Numbered from the stretch's first letter, positions 54,201-62,131 are shown. The stretch: 64,000 nt of DNA from Roseivirga sp. (GCA_021404565.1 JAAWWF010000010.1:124001-188000), one strand, 5' to 3'. Notes: generated by a model not told the origin, from the letters alone. A program made the numbers and translations.

Positions 54201-54950
54201 ATCAAAGGAGCCATTATTCGTGAGAAAGGTGTGAATGGCGACAGGGAGATGGCCTATGCCATGCACCTCGCTGGCTTTGATGTAAAAGACATACATATGA
54301 CTGACCTGATCTCCGGAGCGGAAGATCTCAGCGATGTCAACTTTATCGCCTTTGTTGGCGGTTTCTCTAACTCTGATGTATTAGGCTCTGCCAAAGGCTG
54401 GGCAGGCGCTTTCCTTTACAATGAAAAAGCCAAAGCGGCACTTGATAACTTCTATGCCCGTGAGGATACTATCTCTTTGGGTATTTGTAATGGTTGTCAG
54501 CTGATGGGTGAATTAGGGTTGCTCTATCCTGAGCACGACACGCACCCAAAACTGGATCATAATGTTGCCCATAAGTTTGAATCAGGCTTTGTAAATGTGA
54601 CCATCCCTGAAAACAGCTCGGTTATGCTTAGCGGATTGGCCGGTACCCGACTTGGAATTTGGGTAGCCCATGGTGAAGGTCGTTTCAGACTGCCTGAAGC
54701 TGAGGGTGAGTACCATGTAATTGCCAAGTACAGCCATGAGGCTTACCCGGCATCTCCCAATGGCTCTGACTACCATGTAGCAGGCCTTGCCAGCAAGGAC
54801 GGTCGCCATCTGGCCATTATGCCTCACTTTGAGCGTTCAGTCTTCCCATGGAACTGGGGTAATTACCCTGCTGAGCACAAAGCAGATGTGCTGAGCCCCT
54901 GGGTCAAAGCCTTTGTGAATGCACGGGATTGGGTGGCTGAGAGGGTTTGA
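51255..54950 (+). CDS. purL: Phosphoribosylformylglycinamidine synthase, large fused form
   Basis: 1231 residues, the full-length single-chain form. The N-terminal PurS-like part is followed by two AIR-synthase-like halves: GEVFGFSQVNSEHCRHKIFN, SLKAETHNFPTTVEPFNGAA, VSIHDHGAGGHLNCLSELVE, and in the second half PTGKDSMSMTQ and GHDVSAGGLITALLEM. The C-terminal glutamine amidotransferase has the nucleophile Cys in LGICNGCQLMGELGLL and the catalytic His in LAIMPHFERSVFPW. It converts FGAR to FGAM in purine synthesis using ATP and glutamine. No frameshift or missing motif was found. Confidence 0.98.
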   Translation: MIRFFDAGAGKIFAVGLQSSIQSQDLPKLEWLFGNASLLEAEQLEGFFVGPRKEMITPWSTNAVEITQNMSVTGIERIEEFEKVASENVAYDPMLQVLYTGLDQDIFTIEKTPDAVLYLDDLASYNKQEGLALSDEEIDYLNDVSKQLGRKLTDGEVFGFSQVNSEHCRHKIFNGIFIIDGQEMPSSLFKLIKKTSQEHPNRLVSAYKDNVAFVDGPRVEQFAQKTQDKADWFETKDFDSVISLKAETHNFPTTVEPFNGAATGSGGEIRDRMAGGKGSMPLAGTAVYMTSYSRLEESRSWEENMPERKWLYQTPMDILIKASNGASDFGNKFGQPLISGSVLTFEHEEAGKKHGFDKVIMMAGGIGYAKKTDALKDTPDTGDKIVVMGGDNYRIGMGGGAVSSVATGEFSSGIELNAIQRSNPEMQKRVYNAVRAMAESENNPVVSIHDHGAGGHLNCLSELVEETGGTIDVNQLPVGDPTLSDKEIIGNESQERMGMVMKEKDIEFLKRVAQRERAPIYVVGETTGDHHFKFENAKTEEHPINWELAHMFGSSPKTVLEDKSKENQFSEIGYDLTKLQHYLNAVLQLEAVACKDWLTNKVDRCVTGRVAKQQCAGPLQLPLNNVGVMALDYRGEKGIATTIGHAPVSALADPVAGSQLSIAESLTNIVFAPVEGGIKGISLSANWMWPAKNEGENARLYKAVEAVSDFACALGINIPTGKDSMSMTQKYEDDVVYSPGTVIISAVGEVTDLKKVVEPVLQPDFDSTLLYIDLSDGAFNLGGSSFAQIIGKVGTSAPTIDDSDRFAKSFDLVQALIEEGKILAGHDVSAGGLITALLEMTFSQPELGIAANLKGFNVEDDVATFFSEQPALVLQVNAEALEDVKSRLTIAGARFAEIGNPIGESILSIRTNTQSYLLDIASLRDTWYKTSYLLDQKQSGEALAQERFDNYKHQPLSFTFPEGFKGQYAALGLDPDRKTATGIKGAIIREKGVNGDREMAYAMHLAGFDVKDIHMTDLISGAEDLSDVNFIAFVGGFSNSDVLGSAKGWAGAFLYNEKAKAALDNFYAREDTISLGICNGCQLMGELGLLYPEHDTHPKLDHNVAHKFESGFVNVTIPENSSVMLSGLAGTRLGIWVAHGEGRFRLPEAEGEYHVIAKYSHEAYPASPNGSDYHVAGLASKDGRHLAIMPHFERSVFPWNWGNYPAEHKADVLSPWVKAFVNARDWVAERV

Positions 54951-54989
54951 TTTTTGAGACTTTAGATCTTAGATATCAGACAAAAGAAA

Positions 54990-55011
54990 GGTCGCAGCGG
55001 ATGCCGCGACC
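54990..55011 (+). terminator. Hairpin after purL
   Basis: GGTCGC (54990-54995) pairs with GCGACC (55006-55011). GTCGCAGCGG recurs in the terminator at 55810-55842. The T-tract is weak. Confidence 0.45.
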
Positions 55012-55095
55012 AGTTTGGAAGTTTATTGGTACTAATTGACTAGCCTTAGCATTTCGTTCAGACCGGTCTAAGATGTAAATTGATAGCTACTAATC

Positions 55096-55503
55096 CTAAG
55101 ACGGGTTAACTGAAACAATGAATGGATCGAATGTCATAAGGTGTTTCCCATTCAGCAACAATACCATGCTATATTGTGCATTAGTAGCTGCTTGATTGAC
55201 ATGGCCTCCCCAAACACTTCCATCAAACTGAGGATATGGTGCCGGGTTGATAAGATCAGGAATAGTTGTACCAATGCTTGTGAATGAATGAATTGCTACA
55301 TCCTGAGTCGGATCAATTGAAACAACCCGCCAAACAATCGTGTCACCATTGGTAACATGGGTCACGAGTTCATTGGTACCTTCAGAATGATTCTGAGTAC
55401 CACTACTATCATTGCTATCCATCATGAAAACATATGGAGGTAAATTGTTGTTGTTAATCGCTGCTGAAACGTTAACTGCGACTAGAATATTGACTTGTGC
55501 CAT
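55096..55503 (-). CDS. AidA/PixA-like inclusion-body family protein
   Basis: 135 residues without signal peptide. The pattern VNILVAVNVSAAI at the start, GDTIVWRVVSIDPTQDVAIH in the middle and LLLNGKHLMTFDPFIVSV at the end matches the AidA/PixA family. In that family a WRxxS strand and a closing strand ending WDPFI are conserved. PixA of Xenorhabdus forms cytoplasmic inclusions. This protein is shorter than PixA and lacks some of its middle. Leader copy B ends 20 nt upstream of the start codon. Function outside inclusion formation is unknown. Confidence 0.7.
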   Translation of the reverse strand: MAQVNILVAVNVSAAINNNNLPPYVFMMDSNDSSGTQNHSEGTNELVTHVTNGDTIVWRVVSIDPTQDVAIHSFTSIGTTIPDLINPAPYPQFDGSVWGGHVNQAATNAQYSMVLLLNGKHLMTFDPFIVSVNPS

Positions 55504-55523
55504 TTGATTTTACTTTTAATCTA

Positions 55524-55607
55524 CCTACTCTAAAAGGCTTTTCGGTTTCCGCCTTTCGCATAACTCGCGAAAAAAGTTCGTTTTTTATAGTGAGTTCTGC
55601 TCCACTT
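55524..55607 (-). promoter_or_regulatory. Structured leader element, copy B
   Basis: On the minus strand, in order: hairpin AGTGG-AGCAGAAC-TCACT (one G-U pair), linker TATAAAAAACG, stem TTCGC-GAGTTAT-GCGAA, AGGCGGAAACCG with stem CGG/CCG, AAAAGCC, and tail TTTTAGAGTAGG. It ends 20 nt before the ATG at 55503. The variable stem differs in sequence from the other copies but pairs perfectly. Upstream, 55608-55809 shows no gene. Confidence 0.8.
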
Positions 55608-55809
55608 CAAATATTCGATAGCACTAAGTTGATAATCAGACCACTAGAATTTGAGAGCAGAAATGCGGAAAAAAGAAAAAGGCGTAGAAATACTTAGGTA
55701 AGATTTTGAATTGTTAATCTGCTGATGATGAGACAGCTGCAGCAATACAATGGGTCCCGGTTTTTACGGATGAGAGGCAAAGAGGGTATGAATATGCAGA
55801 TTTTAGATA

Positions 55810-55842
55810 AAAAAAAATGTCGCAGCGGGTGCTGCGACATTT
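55810..55842 (-). terminator. Strong terminator of the gene at 55860
   Basis: AAATGTCGCAGC (55815-55826) and GCTGCGACATTT (55831-55842) form a 12-bp stem. On the minus strand it is followed by a run of T. Confidence 0.85.
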
Positions 55843-55859
55843 CTTAAATTCAAAAGTAT

Positions 55860-56189
55860 TTATTTTGTATTCTTCGCTACATTTGGCCCCATGCTAGAAT
55901 TTGTAACTAACCTGCAAAAACTTACGTAAGGGCCATTAACGGGTGCTTCAGCACCACGGGCACAATGCCAACCAGTACCCCATGGAAGCCCTGTGTCCCA
56001 CTCATTACCGTTAGTGTCCCAAGTCCATTTTGCCAAATCAGTATTAGCGGGTTTTTCAGGAAAACTGTTTCCATTGTATACAAAAATCTGTCCTTGCTGA
56101 TCGCGAAAAGGAGAATTTGTACTCCATTTAAGCCATAAATTACCGTGGTTTTCGTAGGCCTCTAGAGACCATTCAAAATTATCTGTCAT
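55860..56189 (-). CDS. Small Trp-rich protein of the leader-linked group
   Basis: 109 residues without signal peptide, with many Trp and Gly residues. NLWLKWSTNSPFRDQQGQIF and LPWGTGWHCARGAEAPVNG are the most distinctive parts. It looks like a compact beta-sandwich, and the tryptophan pattern would suit a sugar- or lipid-binding surface. I do not recognise a named family. Leader copy C ends 23 nt upstream of the start, and a strong terminator follows the stop. Confidence 0.65.
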   Translation of the reverse strand: MTDNFEWSLEAYENHGNLWLKWSTNSPFRDQQGQIFVYNGNSFPEKPANTDLAKWTWDTNGNEWDTGLPWGTGWHCARGAEAPVNGPYVSFCRLVTNSSMGPNVAKNTK

Positions 56190-56212
56190 TTCTTAATATT
56201 TGTTATGCTTCA

Positions 56213-56296
56213 CCTACTCTTAAGGCTTTTCGGTTTCCGCCTCTGTGATTAACCCCACAAAATGGCTCGTTTTTTAAAGTGGGTCCTGCTCCACTT
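56213..56296 (-). promoter_or_regulatory. Structured leader element, copy C
   Basis: On the minus strand: AAGTGG-AGCAGGAC-CCACTT hairpin, TTAAAAAACG, variable stem TTTGTG-GGGTTAAT-CACAGA (five Watson-Crick pairs and one G-U), GGCGGAAACCGAAAAGCC and tail TTAAGAGTAGG. It begins 43 nt after the stop of the upstream gene and ends 23 nt before the ATG at 56189. Confidence 0.8.
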
Positions 56297-56339
56297 AACT
56301 ATCGATTTCTTTAAGCGATTATGCTTTCCAGGCATTCGA

Positions 56340-56699
56340 TTAGCACTTGCCAAAAGTCTGATTGACCACTGTAACTCCTCCAATCTCGACAGATACACGA
56401 ACACCCGTAGGAATACCCCAGGTAGTGCAAATATTGAGACATGCTTTTCCTGCAGTACCATTGGGAATAGAAAGAGGAATGCTAATGCACTTTGAACCAA
56501 GGCCAAGAGGTAAATTGACACATACATGGTTATTCTCTACCGTAACAGAAACACATTGAGCAAAAAGGCTAATTTCACCACCATGTGTTAAATCAAATTC
56601 TGTGCTTTTTGCGATTGCAGAAGTGCGTTGTCTGTTTCTTTCAGCAGCCTCTAATGCATCAGAAATTGCTTTTTCATCAAATGAATAATACTTAGACAT
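56340..56699 (-). CDS. Small cysteine-rich protein of the leader-linked group
   Basis: 119 residues. An N-terminal charged helix (KAISDALEAAERNRQRTSAI) is followed by a beta-rich segment with six cysteines (FAQCVSVTVENNHVCVNLPL, GKACLNICTTWG, NQTFGKC). There is no export signal, which is odd for a protein with so many cysteines. The leader-like N-terminal helix could be a delivery or precursor region. I do not recognise the family. Leader copy D ends 21 nt upstream. Confidence 0.6.
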   Translation of the reverse strand: MSKYYSFDEKAISDALEAAERNRQRTSAIAKSTEFDLTHGGEISLFAQCVSVTVENNHVCVNLPLGLGSKCISIPLSIPNGTAGKACLNICTTWGIPTGVRVSVEIGGVTVVNQTFGKC

Positions 56700-56720
56700 A
56701 ATATTAAATCAGTTTTATCA

Positions 56721-56804
56721 CCTACTCTTAAGGCTTTTCGGTTTCCGCCTCTGCGATCGACCCCACAGAAGGATTCGTTTTTTAAAGTGGGTTCTGCTCC
56801 ACTT
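56721..56804 (-). promoter_or_regulatory. Structured leader element, copy D
   Basis: On the minus strand: AAGTGG-AGCAGAAC-CCACTT hairpin, TTAAAAAACG, variable stem TTCTGTG-GGGTCGAT-CGCAGAG (with G-U pairs), GGCGGAAACCGAAAAGCC and tail TTAAGAGTAGG, ending 21 nt before the ATG at 56699. Confidence 0.8.
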
Positions 56805-56907
56805 GCTCTACTCTTTATCGGATTTTCGAGAAACTCCGGTCGTTGATATACCTTATTGACATACCAAAATTGTCTTATTTAAAACCCAATAAATCGTATA
56901 GAATCAG

Positions 56908-57744
56908 CTATAGCATTGCATCTTGATGCATAAGGTGATTTCGTAACCAAGACAGGAATTCTTCTTTACGATTTTGGTGCCTGTAAGCGGAGGGAGAGGT
57001 ATGAAATATCAGCTTAAAGGCACGACTTAGATGAGCCTGGTCAAAAAAACCAGCCTTATGGGCGATCTCTCCAATTAGTCGACAGGTACTACTTAATAGC
57101 TCGGCCGCATACAATAGACGTAAGTATAGTAATAGCCTCATGGGAGTCACTTGCAAATGTGTTTTAAGATCGCGCAGTAACTGTGAAGGGCCAATACAAA
57201 GCCTGTCTGCCAAATAGTTCAGGGATAGGTCTTCATTTCCGATATCGGCTAATACAATTTGGAAAAGGCTGGTAATTCTTGGGTGCTGAGGCAGCATTCG
57301 TTCCAGTCCCTGTACCATTAGAGGTGTAGGAGGCATGGTCCAGGAGACTCTGGTATTTTCGAAATTCGATCCTGCCGGAGCATAGTCGGAAGGACTACAT
57401 TTGAACTCTTTATTAAATGCCCTCCAAAATGAAGGATAGTTTTGAAAGCCTGTCATAATGGCAATGTTCTTTACAGGTTGACCACCCTTCCTTAGCAATT
57501 CCAGTGCAAGACTGAGTCGTTTATAAAGGATATACTTACCAGGAGAACGCCCAAGAAGGTAGGTTGATTTACGTGTAAGTTGTGCCCGGCTTAGCTTTAA
57601 CACATTCGCCAATACCGCTACGTCAAACTGAGGATCGTTCAATCTTCTTAAGACCGTAACTTCCAGCTTTTCAAGAAAATCTTTATCAGCACTCGAGCAT
57701 ACGGCTCTGATCACCAAATTTGGTGCTGTTTGAATTGGTAACAT
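56908..57744 (-). CDS. Regulator with two tandem AraC-type DNA-binding domains
   Basis: 278 residues made of two AraC HTH modules and little else. Module 1 (about 25-125) contains LANVLKLSRAQLTRKSTYLL and IMTGFQNYPSFWRAFNKEFK with the closing SPSDY. Module 2 (about 165-262) contains LADRLCIGPSQLLRDLKTHL and HKAGFFDQAHLSRAFKLIFH with the closing SPSAYR. A normal AraC protein has one module plus a sensor domain; none is present. It lies among the leader-linked genes on the same strand and is a candidate regulator of them. Confidence 0.85.
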   Translation of the reverse strand: MLPIQTAPNLVIRAVCSSADKDFLEKLEVTVLRRLNDPQFDVAVLANVLKLSRAQLTRKSTYLLGRSPGKYILYKRLSLALELLRKGGQPVKNIAIMTGFQNYPSFWRAFNKEFKCSPSDYAPAGSNFENTRVSWTMPPTPLMVQGLERMLPQHPRITSLFQIVLADIGNEDLSLNYLADRLCIGPSQLLRDLKTHLQVTPMRLLLYLRLLYAAELLSSTCRLIGEIAHKAGFFDQAHLSRAFKLIFHTSPSAYRHQNRKEEFLSWLRNHLMHQDAML

Positions 57745-57982
57745 GGATTGAGGTTTTGAAGCGACCCGGGCAGGCTGTTCTATTCCAATTCCTCATTTAA
57801 AAGGGGGCAATAGTCAAGTAGGGCAAAATCCTGCCTGAGAATCGCCTGACTAAATCAGTAAGGGTGAGAGATGAGGTGCAGACTGATTTTAAGGAGAAAT
57901 TGAACCTTAGTGCGGTAGACCAGGGTCGCAGGTTGAAATTTACTATTGGGATATATCCCTGATTCTTATCAGAATCGGCTTC

Positions 57983-58261
57983 TTAGAGCCAGGAATAAGA
58001 CCATTCCTCAATCTCTTCATAGATCTCAAAAACCGAAATCCAATCAGGAGGACAAGCCCCCGGTTCATCAAAGTTTTGAGAGTTCAGAGTATGATTTTCC
58101 CATGTAATCAGCGAAGGTTCATTGTTATCAATGGCTTTCCGGAGTTTTGGTACATCGTACTGGTCCTGAAAAGCAAGGCGTCTTGGCAAGTACGGGGAGT
58201 TGTTAAGTTTTCGACCCTTTGAAGGTTCAGATATCAGAGTTCTCTTTGTTTTGGCAGACAT
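57983..58261 (-). CDS. Small protein of the leader-linked group
   Basis: 92 residues: a basic, Pro-containing N-terminus (TLISEPSKGRKLNNSPYLP), then ACPPDWISVFEIYEEIEEWS and an aromatic end YSWL. There is no signal peptide. ACPP also occurs near the C-terminus of the gene at 38778-39602. I do not recognise the family. Leader copy E ends 21 nt upstream. The 238 nt between its stop side and the AraC gene show nothing recognisable. Confidence 0.55.
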   Translation of the reverse strand: MSAKTKRTLISEPSKGRKLNNSPYLPRRLAFQDQYDVPKLRKAIDNNEPSLITWENHTLNSQNFDEPGACPPDWISVFEIYEEIEEWSYSWL

Positions 58262-58282
58262 ACTATATGAAATGTAGTTTTG

Positions 58283-58332
58283 CCTACTCTCTTGGCTTTT
58301 CAGCTGCCGCCTCTATCTTTTCCTGATAGAAA
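58283..58332 (-). promoter_or_regulatory. Structured leader element, copy E (3' half)
   Basis: On the minus strand: variable stem TTTCTATC-AGGAAAA-GATAGAGG (six Watson-Crick plus G-U pairs), small stem CGG-CAG-CTG, AAAAGCC and tail AAGAGAGTAGG, 21 nt before the ATG at 58261. The 5' AAGTGG hairpin is missing. The stem shares no sequence with the other copies but keeps the pairing. Confidence 0.7.
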
Positions 58333-58561
58333 GGATTAATATTATTTTCATTTCCTTTTATCTGTAATTCAATATTTTTAAATAAAATTAACAATATTGA
58401 TTACTAATAAATTACATTTCAATTTGACTCGTATCGACTCTGGAAAATTGTATGAGATCGGCTAGTGACTAACCAAATGTCGCATAGAGCGACTCTGTAT
58501 GACTGTCGGTAGTAGCCATTGTATTTAGGAGGGCCATAACCAAATCCGAAAATTTGAAATG

Positions 58562-58623
58562 CTATAAACGAAAACACCTCCCGGCTATGAGCCAAGAGGT
58601 GTTTTGTATAGCTACGTTTATAG
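58562..58623 (-). terminator. Long hairpin after the FG-GAP lipoprotein gene
   Basis: CTATAAACG/CGTTTATAG form an outer stem and AAAACACCTC/GAGGTGTTTT an inner stem, with a GGCT/AGCC core. It lies 15 nt after the stop of the gene at 58638. The sequence 58333-58561 is AT-rich without a gene. Confidence 0.75.
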
Positions 58624-58637
58624 ACGAAGGGGCAAAA

Positions 58638-60476
58638 CTAATTCTGCTGCCCAAGCCAAAGCACATCCGGAGCCCCACCAATTGCTATGTAGACATCAAT
58701 ATCTCCATCCCTATCAAAGTCACCAGAGGTAAGTCCTCCGCTATTGGAACTCCCAAAAGGCTGACTACTATGGGTGAAGTTACCATTCCCCCCATTCCAC
58801 CATAGTGTATGAGGTTGACCGTTTCCTGTTACGGTAAGTGCATCAAGATCTCCGTCAAGGTCAAAGTCCACCAGAATTACATCGTTAATCTTGCTATTCC
58901 CCAGGCCCTGCCCGCTTACTGTAAAGGTTCCGGTTCCATCGTTGAACCAGATTTTGATAGGCTCCTGATCGGTTCCTACAAAAGCATCTAAGTCTGAATC
59001 TCCATCCAGGTCGGCTAAAACGACTTCCAAACTTTTGTCATTACCAACTGATTGTCCACCATCAGTAAAGTTCGCAGCACCATCATTAAAGAATACCAGA
59101 TCTGGTCTTCCTACAGTAGGCCCTGAGTTAGCAACGAAAACATCCAGATTTCCATCACCGTTCAAATCTCCGAGGGATACATCGGAGGCTTCCAGGCTTC
59201 CCGTTATTTGTGCTACTTCCGTAAATACACCATTTCCATCATTCAATAGAATTGGCAGGTTGTAGTAATCCACTATAATGGCATCCAAATCACCATCGTT
59301 GTCGAGATCTCCCAATTCCACACCATTAGTGGCTACGTTACCAAAGGCCTGACCGGAGTCGGTGAAATTTCCAGCTCCATCATTCAACCAAACTGTGTTG
59401 GGCTGTTCACTCCAGTTTGTAATAAATGCATCCAGATCACCATCACCGTCAAAATCCCCCAGTTCCACATCAGTGGAGGGAAATGTACCTACAGGTTTTA
59501 TCTCAGGGTAACTTCCCGTACCGTCATTGATCAGTACTTCCGTCACCTGGCTGTTAGTTCTGGTAATAAAAAGGTCGTCATACCCGTCACCGTTCAAATC
59601 ACCGGATTTAACGCTGGCCGCACTAAGGTTACTGAAGACTTCACCACTATTTATAAAACTGAGGCTGGGCATCGGAACTACACTCTGAAGCACAACCTCC
59701 AACGGATCATTAGCAAATGCCTTTAAGCCTGCATTGGTATAGTCCTCAGATACGCTAAAACCAGCTTTTTCTATCACGAGCCTGTAGTCAACTCCGTCTT
59801 CCACCGCAATAGCATTCGTAGAGTCACCCAATTGGCCATTATAGAGGTCATTCTGTGTACCCTGTTCATAAATAGTCAGTGCAGCCGTGGTGGGTACGAG
59901 CTTTTGAGCCGTTTCATCGTAAGCAAAAGCAGTGATCAAAAAGCTGAAATGCTCAACAATATTAAATTGGAAAGTAGCGTAACCAAAGGCGTCTGGCGTA
60001 AATTCCTCCGTATCAATTACCTCTGGCACCACCTGTGTGGTCTGGTCAGTTGTAATAATAAAATCAATGGGCAGCGGATCATTTACAAGGTGAGCATATT
60101 CTGAACCCTCTATGGGGGTTGCATAAATCACCTCACCCTGATCGTTCAACACCAAAAATTCGGTTAGCTGATAGTTACCCGGGTTCAGCGACAATGGCTC
60201 TCCTGCCAGTGTACCGGAGAAATTGAAGAGTTCAATTTGCTCCTGGTCATAAACTACATTCCCCTGATCATCCTCAATAGTCACTATCAGGCTTCGTGCA
60301 TCTTCGTATGCTTCAGCTCCAGCGGCATTACCCCGGTTTCCCTCATCAGGATCATTGAGGCTAAATTGTACTGCTCCGGGTACCTGCTCATCCGGATTTC
60401 CTTCATTGTCTTGACAGCCATAAAGGCATAATAGAGCGACCATAATCAGGCCGCAGGTTTTAGTAATCGTCTTCAT
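58638..60476 (-). CDS. Lipoprotein with seven FG-GAP/VCBS repeats
   Basis: 612 residues. The lipoprotein signal ends at LYGCQDNEGNPDE. A Bacteroidota-type N-terminal beta domain (AVQFSLNDPDEGNRGNAAGA, ARSLIVTIEDDQGNVVYDQE) covers about residues 35-265. The rest is seven repeats with calcium-binding DxDxDGxxD loops, for example DLNGDGYDDLF, DFDGDGDLDAF, DLDNDGDLDAI, DLNGDGNLDVF, DLDGDSDLDAF, DFDLDGDLDAL and DFDRDGDIDVY. Seven units fit a closed integrin-like propeller. The protein is probably at the cell surface and binds calcium and perhaps glycans or proteins. Confidence 0.9.
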   Translation of the reverse strand: MKTITKTCGLIMVALLCLYGCQDNEGNPDEQVPGAVQFSLNDPDEGNRGNAAGAEAYEDARSLIVTIEDDQGNVVYDQEQIELFNFSGTLAGEPLSLNPGNYQLTEFLVLNDQGEVIYATPIEGSEYAHLVNDPLPIDFIITTDQTTQVVPEVIDTEEFTPDAFGYATFQFNIVEHFSFLITAFAYDETAQKLVPTTAALTIYEQGTQNDLYNGQLGDSTNAIAVEDGVDYRLVIEKAGFSVSEDYTNAGLKAFANDPLEVVLQSVVPMPSLSFINSGEVFSNLSAASVKSGDLNGDGYDDLFITRTNSQVTEVLINDGTGSYPEIKPVGTFPSTDVELGDFDGDGDLDAFITNWSEQPNTVWLNDGAGNFTDSGQAFGNVATNGVELGDLDNDGDLDAIIVDYYNLPILLNDGNGVFTEVAQITGSLEASDVSLGDLNGDGNLDVFVANSGPTVGRPDLVFFNDGAANFTDGGQSVGNDKSLEVVLADLDGDSDLDAFVGTDQEPIKIWFNDGTGTFTVSGQGLGNSKINDVILVDFDLDGDLDALTVTGNGQPHTLWWNGGNGNFTHSSQPFGSSNSGGLTSGDFDRDGDIDVYIAIGGAPDVLWLGQQN

Positions 60477-60650
60477 CGTGTTCTTAGATTTTGGTGAGTA
60501 AATGCAGGATGAGAGGTGTAATTACCTTCCCTCCATCAATTAAAAAATTGACCAAAGATTACGGGCCCTTCTTCGGTCTCAAAGAACTTTGATAAGGCTA
60601 AGTTGAGGGATACAATGAACAGATTTATGAGCTGAAATGCCCAAATCAAA

Positions 60651-60666
60651 AAACAGGTAGAAATAC
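60651..60666. repeat. Second copy of the AAACAGGTAGAAATAC box
   Basis: Identical over 16 nt to 39677-39692. It lies in the divergent gap 60477-60775, between the FG-GAP lipoprotein and the decarboxylase genes. The palindrome is imperfect here (GGTA-GAAA-TACT). Nothing else in this gap is recognisable. Confidence 0.4.
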
Positions 60667-60775
60667 TCACAATCAAGAAGAAATTACCCCAGCAACTTTT
60701 ACAGCTTATTCCTTAACTTCAGTCTGATCTTAGAAAATTTAAGTCTGAGACAACCTATAACCAAACACAGTAAAA

Positions 60776-62086
60776 ATGAGACCATCAAACCCAAAATGGC
60801 CCAAAACTACCAAGGCCTACAAACAGCTCAAAAAACAGATAGAAAAAGATGAAAAATTTGCCAGGGCACTGGAAGTGTCCTTGCTGGTAGCACAGCAAAA
60901 AGCCTGGAGCCAGCTGAATCCGGATTTATACCATGCCCTGGATGATGAATTTGGTGGTGGTGGTCAGGGCTGGCCCGACTCTCCCCAGGCCTATCTGGAC
61001 TACGTAGAAAAGTACCTGGTGCTGGTACCCAATGAGGAAGACGATCCTGACTACCCTGAAGCCTGGACCAGCAATGACGAACAAAACGGCTATAATCAAA
61101 AAGTCTATGATTTACTATGCCAATTCTATTTCCTGGTAGATCAGCCGGCACCCACCATTGAAGGAACACTGCAGAATTACAAAAACGGCAACTTTAAGTT
61201 CTCAGATTGGCTGGACCAGTTTGCCATAGCTTGGGGGAAATTCCTTAACACCGATGAATCACTTACCACCAGAACATTGGCCTCCTTTATTGCCGACCCC
61301 ATGTATAACATGGACTGGTATATTGATGGTGCCAAACACTGGAAATCATTTAATCAATTCTTTTACCGTGAATTCAATGGAGCTGATAAAAAGACAGGGC
61401 GTAGTCCTCTCCGGCCCATTGGAGAACCTGGGAATAACAATGCCATTGTATCTCCGGCAGATTGTACCTACAAAATGGAATACCCGATCAATGAAAAGGG
61501 AGATGTGCTGGGCATCAACGGTAAGCCCACGAGCCTGAAACTTAAGAATACCCACTCGGTATATACCGTAGCAGAGCTATTAGATGACAAGAAGCTGGCA
61601 AAGCACTTTCATGGCGGCACCTTTGTACATTACTTCCTCAGCCCTTTTGATTACCATAGATTTCACTCTCCGGTAGATGGTAAGGTAATGGAATGCCGTA
61701 AAGTGAGAGGCAAAGTATACCTGGATGTAAACCTTACTGGCGATGGGCAATTTGATGCACCCGACAGCTCTGAGGGAGGCTATGAATTTCAACAGGCACG
61801 TGGCGTATTTGTGGTAGATGCCGGTAAACCTTTGGGTATGGTAGCGGCTATTCCCATAGGTATGGCCCAGGTTTCTGGCGTAGACATGTACACTAAAAAG
61901 CTGGAAGGAAAGCATGTTCAGAAGGGTGACGAGTTCGGGAAGTTTATGTTTGGAGGATCTGATATTATCCTGCTCTTCCAGAAAAACCCGCATCTCTACT
62001 TATGGAAGAAAGACCCCTCGCATAACCCTATCCATTTTCAATACGGCCAGGTAAGTGCTTATTGGGATGTGAATAAGCAGATTTAG
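60776..62086 (+). CDS. Phosphatidylserine-decarboxylase-family protein, PsiD-like
   Basis: 436 residues, no membrane segment. Residues of about 1-180 form an N-terminal helical domain like that of the fungal tryptophan decarboxylase PsiD. The catalytic part has SFNQFFYREFNG, AIVSPADCTYKM, YFLSPFDYHRFHSPVDGKVM and KFMFGGSDIILLF. The Ser of GGSD would become the pyruvoyl group after self-cleavage; classical enzymes have GST and PsiD has GSS. The pattern resembles PsiD more than membrane-bound Psd. The likely reaction is decarboxylation of a free amino acid. A terminator follows. Confidence 0.82.
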   Translation: MRPSNPKWPKTTKAYKQLKKQIEKDEKFARALEVSLLVAQQKAWSQLNPDLYHALDDEFGGGGQGWPDSPQAYLDYVEKYLVLVPNEEDDPDYPEAWTSNDEQNGYNQKVYDLLCQFYFLVDQPAPTIEGTLQNYKNGNFKFSDWLDQFAIAWGKFLNTDESLTTRTLASFIADPMYNMDWYIDGAKHWKSFNQFFYREFNGADKKTGRSPLRPIGEPGNNNAIVSPADCTYKMEYPINEKGDVLGINGKPTSLKLKNTHSVYTVAELLDDKKLAKHFHGGTFVHYFLSPFDYHRFHSPVDGKVMECRKVRGKVYLDVNLTGDGQFDAPDSSEGGYEFQQARGVFVVDAGKPLGMVAAIPIGMAQVSGVDMYTKKLEGKHVQKGDEFGKFMFGGSDIILLFQKNPHLYLWKKDPSHNPIHFQYGQVSAYWDVNKQI

Positions 62087-62093
62087 AAACAAC

Positions 62094-62127
62094 AAAGCCC
62101 GCAGAGAATGATCTTTGCGGGCTTTTT
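62094..62127. terminator. Bidirectional terminator between decarboxylase and lectin genes
   Basis: AAAGCCCGC (62094-62102) pairs with GCGGGCTTT (62117-62125) and is followed by TTT. It ends the plus-strand gene and lies 5 nt from the stop of the convergent lectin gene. Confidence 0.85.
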
Positions 62128-62131
62128 CTAA

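Noticed and set aside
55684-55700. Third exact copy of the AAACAGGTAGAAATAC box
   Set aside because: Only GTAGAAATACT matches; the left half of the palindrome is missing, so I do not count it as a copy.
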